NCBI RefSeq assembly: GCF_030052995.1
Contig: NZ_JASJPW010000001.1
Coordinates: 1,298,501 to 1,362,500 of the forward strand
Length of the DNA stretch: 64,000 bases
DNA from: Gemmobacter sp. 24YEA27
Lineage (GTDB): Bacteria > Pseudomonadota > Alphaproteobacteria > Rhodobacterales > Rhodobacteraceae
Reading direction: 5' to 3'
The notes beneath the pieces are model-generated. The model was given only the letters and a program-made list of their open reading frames with translations. It did not search any database and was not told the DNA's origin. The position numbers and the translations under genes were made by a program. The first letter of the stretch is position 1, and every line of letters starts with the position of its first letter. Positions 45,982 to 55,861 of the stretch are shown here, one piece after another.

Positions 45982-47456
45982 GGCTGTTCACCTTTGGCAT
46001 TGACGAAGGCCAGCAGCACCAGCCCGAGCAGGAAAAGCGCGATCAGCGGCAGGCCGATCCCGATACGTTGCGAGCCCGAGATCATGCTGACCAGCGCGAT
46101 GGCCGAGGGGGCGATGAAGCTCGCGACCTTGCCGGAAAGCGCGAAGAGGCCGAAGGCTTCGGTGGCGCGGTCGGGGGTGGTGTGGCGCAGCATCATGGTG
46201 CGCGATGCCGCCTGGACCACGCCGCCCGCGCCGCCGATCAGCGCGCCGCAGATCATGAAGATCCGGTCGGATTCATTGGATGCGGAATCCAGCGCGATGC
46301 CCCAGATCTGGTCGCGGGTCAGGCCCAGCAGCACAAGGCAAACCAGCGTCAGCACCAGAACCGCCACTGCGATCACCGGCTTGGGCCCGAAAGCGCGGTC
46401 GGCGCGGCCGCCTGCCCAGGAACAGGCCACAGCAGCCACCGCGCCGACGATGCCGAAAATGCCGATCTGCCCGACGCTCCAGCCCAGAACGCCCGAGGCA
46501 TAGACCCCGCCAAAGGCATAAAGCGCGTTCAGCGCGTCGCGGTACAAAAGTGAGGAGCCGAGATAGGCGCTCAGGCTGCGGCGGAACCGCAGCGAGGCAA
46601 TCAGATCCTTCAGCTCAGTCAGCGCGCGGCCCAGTTGCAGTGGCCGGCTGACGGTTTTCGGTTCTTTGACCCAAAGGAAGAAGGGAACCATGAAGACCAT
46701 GAACCAGATGGCGGTGAAGGGGCCGACGATGCGGGTGCCGATCATCGTTTCGCTGTCTTCGCCGAGGATCGGCCGGATGCCAAGATAGGTGCGCGGCCCG
46801 GCCTCGGCCGTTTCGATTGCGCTGAGTTCCGGCCCGGCGAGGCTGTCATCCTCGACCAGTGGCTGGCCGGCTTCGCCGATTGCGCCGGCATATTCGCCGC
46901 CTTCGTCCTGGGGTGCGGCGATGAACAGGCCCAGCATCAGGACCAGTGCGATCAGCCCGCCCAGATAGCCAAAGGCAAAGCCATAGCCCGAGATCGCGCC
47001 GAGATCCTCGTGATCAGACAAAGACGGCATCAGCGCATTGGTGAAGATGGTGGCGAATTCCATCCCGATAAAGCCCATGCCGAAGAACACGACCGCCCAC
47101 CACAGGATGCCGATCTCTCCGCCAGGTGCGACCCACCACAGCGCCCAGGCGCCGATCACGTAGAAGGACGAGAAGATCCAGACCCAGATCAGCCGCCGCC
47201 CGGTGGAATCGGCAATGGCGCCAAGGATCGGCGCCAGAAGCGCGATGATGATCGAGGTTGCGGCGATGCCCCAGCCCCAGAAGCTCTGGGCGGCGGCTTT
47301 GGCGGCCTCTTCGTCGAGACCGGTGCCCATGTAATAGCCGCGTGCGACCTCGGCGAAATAGGGGCCGAAGATGAAGGTCAGCAGGAGCGTGCTATAGGGC
47401 TGGCTGGCCCAGTCAAAGAAATACCAGCCCCAGATCCGTTTCTTTGCACTGACCAT
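45978..47456 (-). CDS. UMF1-family MFS transporter
   Basis: A 492-residue protein with 12 predicted membrane helices. The start IWGWYFFDWASQPYSTLLLT is the signature of the UMF1 (Atg22-like) family. A long polar loop (about 60 residues, rich in Glu and Gly) sits between helices 6 and 7. Such proteins export or import small solutes; the substrate is not known. ATG 47456 has GAGGG seven bases upstream; ATG 47480, which would add eight residues, is overlapped by the stop of the upstream gene remnant. Confidence 0.85.
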   Translation of the reverse strand: MVSAKKRIWGWYFFDWASQPYSTLLLTFIFGPYFAEVARGYYMGTGLDEEAAKAAAQSFWGWGIAATSIIIALLAPILGAIADSTGRRLIWVWIFSSFYVIGAWALWWVAPGGEIGILWWAVVFFGMGFIGMEFATIFTNALMPSLSDHEDLGAISGYGFAFGYLGGLIALVLMLGLFIAAPQDEGGEYAGAIGEAGQPLVEDDSLAGPELSAIETAEAGPRTYLGIRPILGEDSETMIGTRIVGPFTAIWFMVFMVPFFLWVKEPKTVSRPLQLGRALTELKDLIASLRFRRSLSAYLGSSLLYRDALNALYAFGGVYASGVLGWSVGQIGIFGIVGAVAAVACSWAGGRADRAFGPKPVIAVAVLVLTLVCLVLLGLTRDQIWGIALDSASNESDRIFMICGALIGGAGGVVQAASRTMMLRHTTPDRATEAFGLFALSGKVASFIAPSAIALVSMISGSQRIGIGLPLIALFLLGLVLLAFVNAKGEQP

Positions 47457-47479
47457 TTGCACGCCCTCTGTTTCGGTCA

Positions 47480-47743
47480 TCAGTGAATCGCGAAACGGCC
47501 CCGGGCGCAAGCGCTCAGGCCTGCATCGGCGGCCAGGGGCGGGTGACATCGGCGTGTGACCAGGCCGTGATTCAGGCGGGAAACGGCGGGCATCAGGTCG
47601 GCAAGCCAGGCGCTTCGGCCATGGTTCAGCTCAGGCCAGGGGGCGATATCCCGGGGCAGGCAGAGATGGGTGTCAAAGGGCGCAAGTTCCGGCTGCCGCC
47701 GTGCTCTGGCGATCACGAGGGCCATGCCCATCCAGGGGTACAT
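47480..47743 (-). pseudogene. Thioesterase-like (THEM6-type) gene remnant
   Basis: An 87-residue frame whose first half, MYPWMGMALVIARARRQPEL and DTHLCLPRDIAPWPELNHGR, resembles the start of hotdog-fold acyl-CoA thioesterases of the THEM6 type, including the ELNNGR-like block. Resemblance stops after this and the frame ends early, well short of the usual 150 or more residues. It looks truncated or frameshifted. Its stop overlaps the upper candidate MFS start (TGATG). Confidence 0.4.
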
Positions 47744-48049
47744 CGTGTTCTCTGTATGGCGCCCGGCTCTGAACTGCGCGTGATCGTGCGCGCCGCGGGG
47801 GGGATCCGAACCTGAGAACAAGGATGTTTCCACGCGCGCAGCAACGCTCCGGCTGCATCCGTTAACCGGGGCTTCACCGCTGCCCTGTCACCATTGGGGA
47901 GAGACAGACCTGCAGGACGGCAGACCTGGGGCACGGCAGATCATGCGCCAGACAGAGCGGGCGCATGACAGACTGGCGTCAGCCTGCTTTGGCTTGCCCT
48001 GAGACCCGGCTCGCGCTACCTGTTCCAAAGCTGGCATGATGAGGAAAAG

Positions 48050-48337
48050 ATGAAGTCCGTTTTCGATATCCTGATGCTTCTCCTCGGTGTGGCGCAATTT
48101 GTGGTGCTCGCCCATGTCATTCTCAGCTGGCTGATCAATTTCCAGGTGCTGAATATCCGCCAGCCGCTGGTGGCCCAGATCTGGTACAGCCTGAACCGCC
48201 TGCTCGAGCCGGTTTACAACCGCGTCCGCAGCATTCTGCCATCGATGCAGGGCATTGATTTCGCGCCGCTGGTGGTCCTGCTCGTGATCATCGGGCTTCG
48301 GATGATCCTTCTCAACAACCAATACGCCTTCATGTGA
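48050..48337 (+). CDS. yggT: YggT-family membrane protein
   Basis: A 95-residue protein with two hydrophobic halves: FDILMLLLGVAQFVVLAHVI and FAPLVVLLVIIGLRMILL. The middle has NRLLEPVYNRVRSILPSMQGIDF in the family pattern (LEPxxxxxRxxLP). YggT proteins are inner-membrane proteins linked to cell division and osmotic tolerance in some bacteria. GAGGAAAAG precedes the ATG. Its TGA shares a base with the recQ ATG. Confidence 0.88.
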   Translation: MKSVFDILMLLLGVAQFVVLAHVILSWLINFQVLNIRQPLVAQIWYSLNRLLEPVYNRVRSILPSMQGIDFAPLVVLLVIIGLRMILLNNQYAFM

Positions 48338-50398
48338 TGCGCGACAGCGTCCCTCTCTCTCCCGCCGCGCTGCTGGCGGAGATATTCGGCTTTCAGGGCT
48401 TCCGCCCCGGCCAGGCCGAGATTGTAGAGGCGGTGACGGCCGGGCTGAACACGCTGGCGATCATGCCGACGGGTGGCGGGAAATCGCTGTGTTTCCAGCT
48501 GCCTGCTCTGTGCCGCGACGGTGTGACGGTGGTGATATCGCCGCTGATCGCCCTGATGCGCGACCAGGTCCGGGGCCTGCGCGAGGCGGGGGTCGAGGCG
48601 GGCGCGCTGACCTCCGGCAATACCGATGAGGAAACCGAAGAGGTCTTTCAGGCGCTGGATGAGGGGCGGCTGAAGCTTCTTTACATGGCGCCGGAACGCC
48701 TGGCGGCGGGGGCGACTTCGGCGCTGCTCCGCCGGATCAATGTGACGCTGATCGCGGTCGATGAGGCGCATTGCGTCAGCCAGTGGGCCATGATTTCCGC
48801 CCTGATTATCTGCGCATCGGGGAACTCAGGCGCGCGCTGAACGTGCCGCTTGCCGCCTTCACCGCCACCGCGGATGAGGAAACCCGCGCCGAAATCGTGC
48901 AGCGCCTGTTTGATGGCGCGCAGCCCGAGACGTTTCTGCGCGGCTTTGACCGCCCGAATATCCACCTCTCCTTCGCGGCCAAAGACACGCCGCGCGAACA
49001 GATCCTGCGCTATGCGGCCGCGCGGCGTGGTCAGTCCGGCATTGTTTATTGCGGCACCCGCGCCAAGACCGAGACGCTGGCCCAGGCTTTGCGCGAGGCG
49101 GGCCATTCTGCCTTGCATTACCATGGCGGCATGGAGGCGGGCGAGCGCCGCCATGTCGAGACCCGGTTCCAGCGCGATGACGGGCTGATCGTGGTGGCGA
49201 CGGTGGCCTTCGGGATGGGGATCGACAAGCCCGATATCCGCTGGGTCGCCCATGCCGATCTGCCGAAATCCATCGAATCCTATTACCAGGAGATCGGCCG
49301 TGCCGGTCGTGATGGCGCACCCGCCGAGGCGCTGACGCTTTATGGTGCCGACGATATCCGCTACCGCCGCACTCAGATCGACGAGGGCGCAGCGCCGCCC
49401 GAGCGTAAGGCCGCCGATCATGGCCGCCTCAACGCGCTTCTGGGTCTGGCCGAGGCGCTGGCCTGCCGCCGTCAGGTGCTGCTGGCCTATTTCGGCGAGG
49501 CAAGCGGGCCTTGCGGCAATTGTGATCTCTGCGCCACGCCGCCGGCGGTGTTTGATGGCACAGAACCTGTCCGCAAGGCGCTTTCCGCCGTGCTCAGGAC
49601 CGGCGAAAGCTATGGTGCGGGCCATCTGATCGACATTCTCACCGGCACATCGACCGAAAAGGTGCGCGCGCGCGGGCATCAGGATCTGCCGACCTTCGGG
49701 TCGGGCGCGAGCTTTCGAAAGCCGCCTGGGGATCGGTTTTTCTGCAGATGATGGGGCGCGATCTTCTGCGGCCGGATTTTGAACGCCACGGCGCGCTGAG
49801 AATGACCGATGCCGCCCGCCCGGTCTTGCGCGGCGAGGTGGACATCCAGCTTCGCCGCCCCGATATCCGCGCGCCGAAATCGGTGGTCAAGGCGCTGGTG
49901 GCTGAGGAAGACGCGCCGATCCTTTCGGCGCTGAAGGCCAAACGCCGGGCGCTGGCCGAGGCGGCGGGGGTCCCGGCCTATGTGATTTTCGCCGACCGCA
50001 CCCTGATCGAGATGGCCGAGAAACGGCCCGAAACCCTGGATCAGATGGCGCAGATTTCCGGGGTTGGTGCGAAAAAGCTGGAAAGCTACGGGCTGGCATT
50101 CCTCCAGGTGATCGCGTCGGGGATGCAGGCGCCGCATCCGGCGCGGATGGCGCTGGCGGGGCAGGCGGCGGGCGCGGTCTATGACCTTCTGGCCGAGGCG
50201 CAGCTGCGGCTCGCGCGGGGCGAGGACGGGATCGGCAAACATCTTTCCTGCAATGCGACCACCTTGCGCCAGATTGCCGAACGCCGCCCGTCAAGCCTGA
50301 CCGAGCTGGAGCGGGTTCAGGGCATGGGACAGCAAAAGGCCGAGCGATTCGGCCCGGCCTTCCTTGATATCCTGCATCGGGCTGCCGGTGCGCGCTGA
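48337..50398 (+). CDS. recQ: ATP-dependent DNA helicase RecQ, two frame breaks
   Basis: Three frames form one 687-residue helicase. Motif I is IMPTGGGKSLCFQLPA, motif II VDEAHCVSQW; after one added base at GGG 48785-48787 comes GHDFRPDYLRIGELR, then motifs V and VI (TVAFGMGIDKPDIRW, QEIGRAGRDG). The zinc-binding Cys lie in CRRQ and CGNCDLC. After a second added base at GGG 49698-49700 the winged-helix end and HRDC domain follow (DRTLIEMAEKRPETLDQMA), plus a C-terminal helix-hairpin region. RecQ unwinds DNA in recombination repair. Confidence 0.92.
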
Positions 50399-50421
50399 GG
50401 CTTCCCGCCCGGTGGCGCGGC

Positions 50422-51801
50422 TCAGCCGGTCACCCGCCTGTCGCCGCCAAGCTGGCTGATCGCCATCTGCGCCATACCCTGGTTCATCACCGTCGCATCT
50501 GCGAGCATAAAGACCGCGCCGGCGCCGTTCTGCACCTGGATCAGCAGCCGCCGTTTTGCGGTCGAGAGGCTGAAAAAGCTGACCGGACCACCCTCTGCCG
50601 TCAGCCGCTCATCTTGCAGCTGCGTCAGCATCACGCGGCAGAAATCGGCAAGCAGTGCCAGGGTTTCCGCATCGCCTGCAAGCAGGGTATGGGCCGCGCC
50701 ATCTTCATGCTGCAGGCCCGCCTGCAAGATCCCGGGCTGGACTGGCTTGGCTTTTTTCGCAATGGGTGCAACCGGTTCGGGGTCTGGCCTAACCGCAACA
50801 TCGGCCTCGACCCCGACTTTAGCCCCGGTGGCCGTGACGGGCAGGTGTTCCACCGCTGCGACGGGCTCGGAAACGCTTTCGGCAACCGTGTCGGAAACCG
50901 CGCTTTCAGGGGTCGGGACCTCCGTATCTGACCCGGCGTCGGAAAGGATCGTTTCAGCCACTTTCGCAACTTCCGCGACGAGAGGCGGGTCTTCTTCGGC
51001 TTCCGCCGTGAACCTGGCTTCAAAATCGGGGGCGGCCCGGGGTTCCACCGGCCTCTCGCGTGGCTCCCGGTCATAGATAGTGCGGCCAGGCTGGCCGGCG
51101 AAGCCACGCAGCAGCGCCGCAAGGGGCGCGCCGCCGGTTTCCTGCCATTCCGCTTCTGACCCGGCAGATGCCGCGATTTTGCGGCGGTCGCCAAAGAGGA
51201 AGAAGCGATGCCCGAAAAGGGCTGCGGTCTCACGCTCCATCCGCTCCATCAGCCGGCCACGATCCTTATCCGATCGCAGCTTGTCGCCGCGCGACACGAT
51301 CAGGATGGAGCGATCGGGCCTGGGCCCGCCCAGGGCTTCGACAATCGCCTTTTCCGTCAGCCGCCAGGCCTGCGAGCCGATGGTGACCCAGATCATCACA
51401 TCGGCCGATTGCACGAGGTCGATCTGATCGCCGGTCAGCTCTTCGGCCCTGGTCATCGGCAATTCGATCAGCTCAAATCCCGACAGATGCGGCTGATCGA
51501 GCCAGAGACGGACAAATTCGGCCTCATGAAACAGCTCTTTCGTGCCGGGGAGGGCGGCGCGGATCTCGCGACCATCCCGCCCGGAGGCCTCTATCCCGGG
51601 GATCTCGCGCCAGCCGGCGACCAGCACCGGGCGCGCGCTCTGCCCGATATTGTCCGGCAGCAGCTGGTCGCGCATCAGCGCATTCATCACGGTGGATTTT
51701 CCGGCACTGACTTCGCCGCAGATCACCACGCGCAAGGGTGAACCAGTGTCAGCACCTGCGCGTTTTTCCTGCAAAAGGGCGGTCAGATCTGTCATTTTCA
51801 T
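50422..51801 (-). CDS. GTPase with C-terminal Roadblock-like domain
   Basis: A 459-residue protein. The N-terminal GTPase domain has the P-loop VVICGEVSAGKSTVMNAL (about residues 25-42) and a SRGDKL segment in the place of the base-recognition NKxD. The usual DxxG switch is replaced by LIELPMTRAEE, so hydrolysis may be weak or absent. A long acidic, Val/Glu/Pro-rich linker (about residues 235-340) leads to a compact C-terminal domain (GILQAGLQHEDGAAH, LALLADFCRVMLTQL, AGAVFMLADATVMNQG) with the strand-helix pattern of Roadblock/LC7. It overlaps the dynamin-like gene by ATGA. Confidence 0.7.
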   Translation of the reverse strand: MKMTDLTALLQEKRAGADTGSPLRVVICGEVSAGKSTVMNALMRDQLLPDNIGQSARPVLVAGWREIPGIEASGRDGREIRAALPGTKELFHEAEFVRLWLDQPHLSGFELIELPMTRAEELTGDQIDLVQSADVMIWVTIGSQAWRLTEKAIVEALGGPRPDRSILIVSRGDKLRSDKDRGRLMERMERETAALFGHRFFLFGDRRKIAASAGSEAEWQETGGAPLAALLRGFAGQPGRTIYDREPRERPVEPRAAPDFEARFTAEAEEDPPLVAEVAKVAETILSDAGSDTEVPTPESAVSDTVAESVSEPVAAVEHLPVTATGAKVGVEADVAVRPDPEPVAPIAKKAKPVQPGILQAGLQHEDGAAHTLLAGDAETLALLADFCRVMLTQLQDERLTAEGGPVSFFSLSTAKRRLLIQVQNGAGAVFMLADATVMNQGMAQMAISQLGGDRRVTG

Positions 51802-53933
51802 GCGGCAGCCCCAGGTTCGGGAAGCTTCAGCCCGGTTTCCAGCGCGGCAAGCGCGGTCAGACGGTGCTCCAGCGCCTCCATTTTGGTTTGCAGGCGCCGC
51901 AAGACGGCCTTCCGGGCTTCGGGGTTAAGCGCAATGCGTTCCATATCTGTCTTGTCCTGTTGCAGCCGGTTCGCGTTTTCCGACAGGATTGCATCGAACA
52001 TCCTGAGCATCACACGGATCCGCGACATGCCCACACTGGCGCGCTCCAGCTGCGCCTCATTATAGGCCGCGAGAATTTTCTCGACCGAAGGCCGCAGCTC
52101 TTCGGTGGTCAGCATGCGCAAAGCGCCCAGCGATTTGTCGACATTCAGCGAGGGCTTGCGCCAGAAGGCCCAGCTGCGGTCAACGATCATGCCGACGCGC
52201 AGGTTGCGTTTCGCGAAGGTCAGGGTCGAGGTGAAACTGTAGCAGGGCAGTCCCTCCAGCGTTATCTCGGCGGTCGGATCCCCGGATGTCCTGTCCTGGA
52301 ATTTCGAACCAATCGCATGGCGGCAGGCCTGGATACAGCTTTGCAGCGCGGCGTCCGTTCCGCTGCGCGAGCCTATATAGCATTGGCGCGTTTCGGCCTC
52401 GAGCGCCGACTGAAGCGGCAGCAGGTCGAAATCGAGCGTTGTACTGGCATCGCCTGACTGAGCATCGCCGAAAAGCCGGTCCTCGAACGCGTTTTTCTGG
52501 CGGTCGACAAAATCGCCGATCGCATCCATGAGCCGCGCCTCAAGCCCGGTCCAGGATTTCGACACCACCTGTTCGATCTGCGTATCCGCCGCGTCGACGA
52601 GGCCCTCAAGCCGGTTGCGCAGATCGCGGATGCCTGAGATTTCAGACCCCACATCACGGGCCGCAGTTCTGGCGATATCGCTGCGCAGGCTTTCCATCTG
52701 CACCCGCAAAGCGTCGCGTTCGCGGTTGTCGATGAACCGGGCCGCATTCAGCTCGGCCCTGATATCACCGCGCAACTGGTTGAGCTGCTGGCTGCCCACA
52801 CCGCTGTCAAGCGTGGCCGAGAGCGTGTCTTTCAGCCGGTTCAGCCCCGAGGCGAGCATCAGCCGGTCTTTGCGGTCGCGCGGCAGGCGGCCGCAGGTTT
52901 CGCGGATATACTGCGCAAGCTCGTCACTGTCGGCGGCCTCGCGGAGTTGATCGGCCCCTTCGTCTTCGCGCAGCGCCAGATCGGCAAGCCAGGCAGATCC
53001 CGCAACGATACGAAAGTCGATTTCCGGGATCGCGGCGCGCAGCCGGCATTCGACATCGGCGATGACGCGCGGCACCTGGGCGCTGTAATCGTCAAGCTCG
53101 TCGATGCGATTTATGAAGATCACCACATCCTTGTCGTCCTGGCGCGCCAGGATCCGGATCAGCGCGACGTCGACATCGGTCAGCGGCTGATGCGCCGAAA
53201 GCACCATGATAAAGACATCGGATTTGTCGAGGCTGCGGCAGGTCAGCTCGTCACGCAGAAGGAACGGGTCATTTACCCCGGGGGTGTCGGTGATGATGGC
53301 CGGCACCTGGAATTCCGGCAAGCTCATGTAAACACTGGCGCTTTTTGTGAGTGCGGCATAACGGCCAAGCGCTTCGCGGTCGAGCCCGTCATCGCTTCCC
53401 GGGCCGGCGCAGACATAGCGCTTCAGCAGACCGGCCGAAAGGTAGTCATGGTCATGTCTGCTGCCAAGCAGCGCATGGTAATGGCGCACGAGCCGGCGCT
53501 GCGCGCGTTCGCGCATCTCTTCGCTCTGGCGGCGCAGCACGTCGCTGTCAAAGCCCGGCAACAGGTCTTCGGTCAGCTGGCGGATGGCAGAGCCGCTGTC
53601 GGTGATCTCCTGCCAGTCGGCTTCGTCGAAGAATTCGAAACGCGCGCCCGAGGCAGGATCCGAGGCGATATTGACGCGGATATTGGTGACCACCGATGTC
53701 CAGGGATTGATATCCGAGGGCAGGAAATCATGCTGCTGCAAAAAGGCATTGAGGAAGGTGGATTTCCCGGCCTTGACCTGACCGATCACTGCGATGCGGG
53801 CGGTCCAGTCCTCCAGCCGGTTGCGCAAGGGGGCAAAATTCGACCTGGTTTTCGGATCGACCAGGTGGTCGGCCCTGTCGAGCCCGTCGCGCAAAAAGGC
53901 GAGCTCCTGCCGCAGTTGCGGAGCGATTTTCAC
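51798..53933 (-). CDS. Bacterial dynamin-like GTPase
   Basis: A 711-residue large GTPase. The P-loop is VIGQVKAGKSTFLNAFL (residues 51-59 core), switch I has a Thr in INPWTSVVT, switch II is ITDTPGVNDP (residues 216-219 core), and the G4 motif is FINRIDELDD. The rest is helical with long coiled-coil-prone arms, as in dynamin stalk and bundle domains, with hydrophobic Trp-rich IVDRSWAFWRKPSL near residue 610 that might touch membranes. The GTG at 53933 has GGAGG upstream. Dynamin-like proteins reshape or fuse membranes. Confidence 0.8.
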   Translation of the reverse strand: MKIAPQLRQELAFLRDGLDRADHLVDPKTRSNFAPLRNRLEDWTARIAVIGQVKAGKSTFLNAFLQQHDFLPSDINPWTSVVTNIRVNIASDPASGARFEFFDEADWQEITDSGSAIRQLTEDLLPGFDSDVLRRQSEEMRERAQRRLVRHYHALLGSRHDHDYLSAGLLKRYVCAGPGSDDGLDREALGRYAALTKSASVYMSLPEFQVPAIITDTPGVNDPFLLRDELTCRSLDKSDVFIMVLSAHQPLTDVDVALIRILARQDDKDVVIFINRIDELDDYSAQVPRVIADVECRLRAAIPEIDFRIVAGSAWLADLALREDEGADQLREAADSDELAQYIRETCGRLPRDRKDRLMLASGLNRLKDTLSATLDSGVGSQQLNQLRGDIRAELNAARFIDNRERDALRVQMESLRSDIARTAARDVGSEISGIRDLRNRLEGLVDAADTQIEQVVSKSWTGLEARLMDAIGDFVDRQKNAFEDRLFGDAQSGDASTTLDFDLLPLQSALEAETRQCYIGSRSGTDAALQSCIQACRHAIGSKFQDRTSGDPTAEITLEGLPCYSFTSTLTFAKRNLRVGMIVDRSWAFWRKPSLNVDKSLGALRMLTTEELRPSVEKILAAYNEAQLERASVGMSRIRVMLRMFDAILSENANRLQQDKTDMERIALNPEARKAVLRRLQTKMEALEHRLTALAALETGLKLPEPGAAA

Positions 53934-54311
53934 GACGGCCTCCTTCCGGCCGGGATTCCGGCCACGCTGACTGGAAAAACGGCCAGCACCGGGCAAACAT
54001 CTCGCCACAGCTGACAGTCCGCTGCCCGGCCGCGCGCCGGGACAAAGGGGGGATACTGGCCCTGTCGGGCCGTTCTGGCCGCACTACTCGTTACCCCTGT
54101 CCGATTGCTTTACGTCACAGCCGGACAGATATCCTTAATGGTGGCTGGGTTATGGCGGTCTGAGGGCCAAGTCTTGGCTTTGAACGTCCTGGAACGCACT
54201 CTGTCCGGTCCCCTTCGGGGCTTGCAGGCATTTACCGCCCCGGCACAGCCCGGTCTTCTGGCGTCCCGGAAGGCGCCCGAAGACCGAAGATGCCCAAATG
54301 CCAGGGCCGTA

Positions 54312-54668
54312 TCAGACCTTCAGCTTGCCTTCGACGTTTTTCACGGAGATGCGGGCGAGACCTAGGTTCGCATTGCTGCGATCCAGCGCAACATAAACGA
54401 AGACATTCGGGTTCGAGGCCAGCGGGCGGATCAGGTGCAGCTGGGTGCCGAGCGTGATCAGGATGTCTTCGATATGATCATCAAGACCCAGAGCGGCCAT
54501 CGCAGCGTTCTTTGCGCGCACCACTTCGGTGTTTGCAGCGCCGGCGGCTTCGAGGTCGAATTTGATGCCGCTCGACTCGCTTGCGAGCATCAGGCCGGTT
54601 TCGCTGTCAACAAGGCAGGCGCCGATAAAGCCGGCGATTTTTTTCAGTTCAGTGATGTTGGTCGACAT
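54312..54668 (-). CDS. Roadblock/LC7-domain protein (MglB-like)
   Basis: A 118-residue single-domain protein. MSTNITELKKIAGFIGACLV begins the first helix and strand; DSETGLMLASES, TEVVRAKNAAMAALGLDDH and NVFVYVALDRSNANLGLARI follow in the Roadblock/LC7 order. Such domains often bind small GTPases or act as their GAPs, as MglB does for MglA. It is the first gene of the minus-strand run, with the dynamin-like and GTPase-Roadblock genes 378 bases further on. Confidence 0.85.
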   Translation of the reverse strand: MSTNITELKKIAGFIGACLVDSETGLMLASESSGIKFDLEAAGAANTEVVRAKNAAMAALGLDDHIEDILITLGTQLHLIRPLASNPNVFVYVALDRSNANLGLARISVKNVEGKLKV

Positions 54669-55244
54669 TTCGGGTGAGATCCTTTGTTTGCAAGATGTAT
54701 CATTTCTGAATTCAACATTTGTTTTAATGTTGGCCTGATTGGATCCATTTTGGGAAAATGCGGTAATGATTTTGGCGCAATAATGTCGATTTTTGTCTTT
54801 GGGATTTTTGTAATTAATAAATATGTATACAAATCATATAATTATACATTTTGTACCTTCTCAGGTTGATGCGGTTTAAGGTCTTTTTCCTCTGGTTGTT
54901 TTTTGTGTCATTTAATAATTTTTGCTGACTCTTTGGTTGTAAATATCGGATAATTTACCGACTTAATTCAATTGATGGTTGTGATTTTTCGGGCTGGATC
55001 TGCAACAACGATGGCCGGCCCTTCTTTCGAAGTGAAGTGATGATCATCGCATGATTGTATCGCTTCGATATGTGAATCAACCGTGCCGTGATTTAATCAA
55101 TTAAAAGTTGATATGAACTCCGGCTCTGTAAGCAGAAGGACGTATTGAGCCAGACGGCAGCGGATCCGGGAGCGGCCAGGGTCCGGAAAAGCGCGGCCCA
55201 TTAAAGAGGGTAGCCCGGCTGCGACACCCGGGGGCGCGGGTCGG
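54669..55244. other. AT-rich leader ahead of the Roadblock gene
   Basis: About 460 bases (54680-55130) are markedly AT-rich against the GC-rich surroundings, with runs such as TTAATAAATATG and TTTAATAATTTTTG. No gene is supportable. It should contain the promoter of the Roadblock gene and could be a silenced or horizontally acquired regulatory segment. The end (55130-55244) returns to the normal composition. Confidence 0.55.
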
Positions 55245-55861
55245 TCACGCCCTGGCGCGGTACTCTGCCGGAATCAGACCCCGCAGCGCATTGCCGACCC
55301 AAAGCCGGACGATGCCCAGGTCTTCGGGCCGCAGGATCTCTTCGGGGCAGGCCAGCTCACTGCGCAGGACACCCGGCAGCAGGCCAGAGCTCAGCGGCGG
55401 TGTGCGCAGCCCGGCGCCACGGTCGAAAAATACGGTGGTGATCGTGCCCTCGCTGATCTCGCCGCGCTCGTTCAGAAACAGCGCCTCGTCAATCCCGGCG
55501 GGCAAGGCCGCCCGGGCCGCATCATGAATAGCGCGGTGCGAAGATTTTACCGAAAGCCAGGGATCATCCGAAGCCAGCCGTTGTCCGGCGAGGCTGACGC
55601 TCCAATGCGGTTTCGCGGCGGGGAGGGGATGGGTTTCCCAAAGCAGCCGCCCCGTTGCATCCAGGGTCAGCCGCAGCCGGGCAGAAGACGCGGGCCCCGC
55701 AGGCGCCGCAGGTTCCGGCCGCGCCCAGCCAAGTGCCAGCGCGCTGCGCTGCAGCCGCGCCAGATGCAGCGGCCAGCGCGGCGCGGTGGCCCGGTCCAGA
55801 GCACCGTCTCGATCAGCGTCAGTCCCGGCTCACCGCCGCATTGACGAAGCGCGCTTTCCAT
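55245..55861 (-). CDS. pabC: Aminotransferase class IV, aminodeoxychorismate lyase-like, one frame break
   Basis: A class IV PLP enzyme of about 205 residues. The first frame reads MESALRQCGGEPGLTLIETV; after one added base near 55788-55792 it continues LHLARLQRSALALGW, LASDDPWLSVKSSHR (PLP Lys region), EALFLNERGEISEGTITTVF and LLPGVLRSELA. It converts aminodeoxychorismate to p-aminobenzoate in folate synthesis. The start overlaps pabB by 43 bases, an unusually long overlap that fits the group's pabBC pairing. Confidence 0.82.
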
